Assembly (NCBI GenBank): GCA_017508505.1
Contig: JAFVYT010000076.1
Location: forward strand, 1-7,843
DNA length: 7,843 bases
Source: Clostridia bacterium
GTDB lineage: Bacteria > Bacillota_A > Clostridia > Oscillospirales > SIG627
Reading direction: 5' to 3'
Part shown: in pieces, positions 5,823-7,843 of the stretch
How the letters are laid out: each line of letters opens with the position of its first letter
How positions within the stretch are numbered: position 1 is the first letter of the stretch
Translations under genes and position numbers: made by a program
Notes under the pieces: model-generated
What the model was told of the DNA's origin: nothing
Database searches by the model: none
The model's input: the letters and a program-made list of their open reading frames with translations, nothing else

Positions 5823-7811
5823 TCAGGTTTCCACGAGAACGGTCAAAACCATCGGTCTGCGGCGAATCCTTCCGAAGAGGAATTTGGATACCTCGTCACG
5901 GGTTCGGTTCCGCACGGAGGCAAGGTCCAGTCCGCTGTCCAGCGCATTCTCAATGGCGCGGCGGGAGACGGTCAGGATCTCCTCCATCAAATCCTCGTTT
6001 TCCTTGACGTAGACAAAACCGCGGGTGATGATCTGCGGGTCGCTTGTCAAATACTTCCCGTAGGAGTCCACGGCGGCAACCACCGTGATGATCCCTTCCT
6101 CGCTCAACAGCTTTCTGTCGTGGAGCACCACACTCCCCACGTCGCCGACTCCGAGGCCGTCCACCAAAAGGAATCCCGAGGGAACGGTCCCCTTGAATTC
6201 GGCTTTTCGGCCTCCTGCGGAAAACTCCAGCACCTTTCCGATCTCGGAAAGGAAGATGTTCCCCTTGGGGATTCCCGCATACTCCGCCAAAGCGGCGTTG
6301 CGGGCAAGATGCTTGTATTCACCGTGGACGGGCATAAAGAAGCGAGGCTTTGTCAAAGCGAAGATCATCTTGATCTCCTCCTGACAGGCGTGACCGGAAA
6401 CGTGCACCTCCGCAATGCGGTCGTAGACCACCTCGATGTGCTTTTTCATCAGCTCATTGATGATGTTGCCGATGGTCTTTTCGTTTCCGGGGATGGGATG
6501 GGCGGAAATAACCACCATATCCTCGGGGGACAGTCTCACTTCGCGGTGGGTGCCGTAAGCCATACGGGAAAGGGCGCTCATCGCCTCTCCCTGGCTTCCC
6601 GTGGTGATCAGAGTCACGCTTCTGGGAGGATACTTTTTGAGCTCCTCGGGCTCGATGATCGTCCCTGCGGGAATGCGCATATACCCGAGCTTGGAGGCGG
6701 TGCTGACGATGTTCTGCATGCTTCTGCCGAAGATGCAAACCGCTCTGCGGTGCTTAACGCTGGCGTCGATGATCTGCTGTACTCTGTGGATGTTGGAGGA
6801 GAAGGTCGCCACGATGACACGCTTGGTGTTGTCGTGGAAAATCTGATCCAGACTCGTGCCGACGGTGCGCTCGCTGGGGGTAAAGCCCGGGCGCTCGCAG
6901 TTGGTAGAGTCACAGAAGAGCGCGGTAACGCCCTCACGGCCCAATTCGCCGAAGCGGGTCAGGTCGGTCATTTCTCCCGCGATGGGGGTGGGGTCGATCT
7001 TAAAGTCACCCGTAAAGATCAGATTTCCTGCGGGGGAGTGGATGGCAAAGGCCACCGCATCCGCAATGGAGTGGTTCACGGAGATGAACTCCACCCCAAA
7101 GACTCCTGCCCGTACGGTCTGGCCCGGGGTGACCACGCGAAAGTCGGCGGATTTGTCCAGACCGAACTCCACCAGCTTGTTTTCTACAATCCCAAGGGTC
7201 AATTTGGTGCCGTAAAGAGGCACGTTCACCTTCCGAAGCACGTAAGGGATGGCGCCGATGTGATCCTCGTGACCGTGGGTAAGGAAAATTCCCCGTACCT
7301 TGTGCAGGTTCTCCTCCAGATACTGGGTATCGGGAATGACAAGGTCGATGCCGGGCATTCCGTCGTCGGGGAAGCCCATACCGCAGTCCACCACGATGAT
7401 GTCCTCGTCCGTCTCCACCACGGTCATATTCTTGCCGATCTCACCGAGACCGCCCAAGGGGATGACGCGCACGGGGGATGCCGAAAGAGTCTGCTCTTTT
7501 TTCTTATTTCCGTTTTTATGATTCTTCTTTTTTTCCCCCGCGGAGAAGCTGCCCTTCTTTTCGGCGGGCTTTTCCGTGACTTTCTTCTCGGGCTTTTTCG
7601 AGCTCCGTGCGGGAGTCCTGTCCTTTGCTTTGGAGGAGGCGTTTTTCTTTTCCTCTTCTCTCATCAAAAGGATCTCCTGTTCTACAGTCAGCTTCTCCTT
7701 CTTTTCGCTGTCCTTTTTGCGCTTGCGGAAAAAGCCGTTCTGTTTCTTTTTATTCTTTTTGTTATGTACGGGAAGCTTAGCGGCTTCCCCGAATGTGGTT
7801 TTCGATTTCAT
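5823..7811 (-). CDS. rnj: Ribonuclease J with lysine-rich N-terminal extension
   Basis: A 662-residue metallo-beta-lactamase/beta-CASP ribonuclease: a cytoplasmic zinc-dependent 5'-3' exo- and endoribonuclease that matures and degrades RNA in bacteria lacking RNase E. The conserved core starts at VRVIPLGGLGEIGKN (114-128). Metal-ligand motif HGHEDHIG (179-186), H247 (SVNHSIAD) and D269 (FTGDFKID) are present. The beta-CASP part includes ATFSSNIHRVQQI (335-347), GRSMQNIV (362-369), VSGHACQEE (471-479) and PVHGEYKHL (494-502). The C-terminal domain ends RRRPMVLTVLVE. The core of about 550 residues matches the usual full-length enzyme; the first ~110 residues are an extra low-complexity tail with about 32 lysines. 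An AGAGG site (7820-7824) lies 8 nt before the ATG and supports the long form. Whether it is RnjA- or RnjB-like cannot be decided here. A dedicated terminator follows; the promoter is outside the window. Confidence 0.95.
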   Translation of the reverse strand: MKSKTTFGEAAKLPVHNKKNKKKQNGFFRKRKKDSEKKEKLTVEQEILLMREEEKKNASSKAKDRTPARSSKKPEKKVTEKPAEKKGSFSAGEKKKNHKNGNKKKEQTLSASPVRVIPLGGLGEIGKNMTVVETDEDIIVVDCGMGFPDDGMPGIDLVIPDTQYLEENLHKVRGIFLTHGHEDHIGAIPYVLRKVNVPLYGTKLTLGIVENKLVEFGLDKSADFRVVTPGQTVRAGVFGVEFISVNHSIADAVAFAIHSPAGNLIFTGDFKIDPTPIAGEMTDLTRFGELGREGVTALFCDSTNCERPGFTPSERTVGTSLDQIFHDNTKRVIVATFSSNIHRVQQIIDASVKHRRAVCIFGRSMQNIVSTASKLGYMRIPAGTIIEPEELKKYPPRSVTLITTGSQGEAMSALSRMAYGTHREVRLSPEDMVVISAHPIPGNEKTIGNIINELMKKHIEVVYDRIAEVHVSGHACQEEIKMIFALTKPRFFMPVHGEYKHLARNAALAEYAGIPKGNIFLSEIGKVLEFSAGGRKAEFKGTVPSGFLLVDGLGVGDVGSVVLHDRKLLSEEGIITVVAAVDSYGKYLTSDPQIITRGFVYVKENEDLMEEILTVSRRAIENALDSGLDLASVRNRTRDEVSKFLFGRIRRRPMVLTVLVET

Positions 7812-7824
7812 TTAATTTTCCTCT

Positions 7825-7836
7825 GCATTCAAATGC
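7825..7836 (-). promoter_or_regulatory. Small inverted repeat next to the RNase J ribosome binding site
   Basis: GCATT (7825-7829) and AATGC (7832-7836) form a 5-bp inverted repeat with a 2-nt centre, directly upstream of the AGAGG site. It may be chance, or a short 5' element whose rest lies beyond the window edge. Confidence 0.25.
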
Positions 7837-7843
7837 GTGATCC

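Overview
The window looks like a chromosomal stretch of a moderate-GC member of the Clostridia (Bacillota), probably an uncultured gut-type lineage. The evidence is the strong GGAGG-type ribosome binding sites, short translationally coupled operons, sigma-A-like promoter hexamers, an RNase J rather than an RNase E system, and the domain style of the secreted protein. No species can be named from the sequence alone. No tRNA, rRNA, CRISPR array, insertion sequence or phage gene was seen.

Layout. (1) Positions 1-2838, + strand: a four-gene, translationally coupled operon. It encodes a TetR/AcrR-type regulator (5' end outside the window), an ABC-2 type exporter ATPase, its membrane permease, and a flavodoxin-domain protein. 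Adjacent genes overlap by 4 nt or are separated by 1 nt, and the operon ends at an intrinsic terminator (2839-2884). (2) Positions 2904-5735, - strand: a monocistronic gene for a 901-residue exported protein. It has a signal peptide, a CBM9/DOMON-like beta-sandwich region with long insertions, and a C-terminal domain typical of gut Clostridia/Bacteroides surface proteins. It has its own recognisable promoter, a palindromic 5' leader, and a terminator immediately after the stop. (3) Positions 5782-7811, - strand: a ribonuclease J with a roughly 110-residue lysine-rich N-terminal extension and its own terminator.

How the parts relate. The regulator, exporter and flavodoxin most likely form a self-regulated export/detoxification unit with a redox member; the substrate is not visible. 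The exported protein and RNase J appear to be independent transcription units. I found no clear previously undescribed system. The points most worth a second look are the flavodoxin locked into the exporter operon, the unusual architecture and strong codon bias of the secreted protein, and the symmetrical elements around its promoter and leader.
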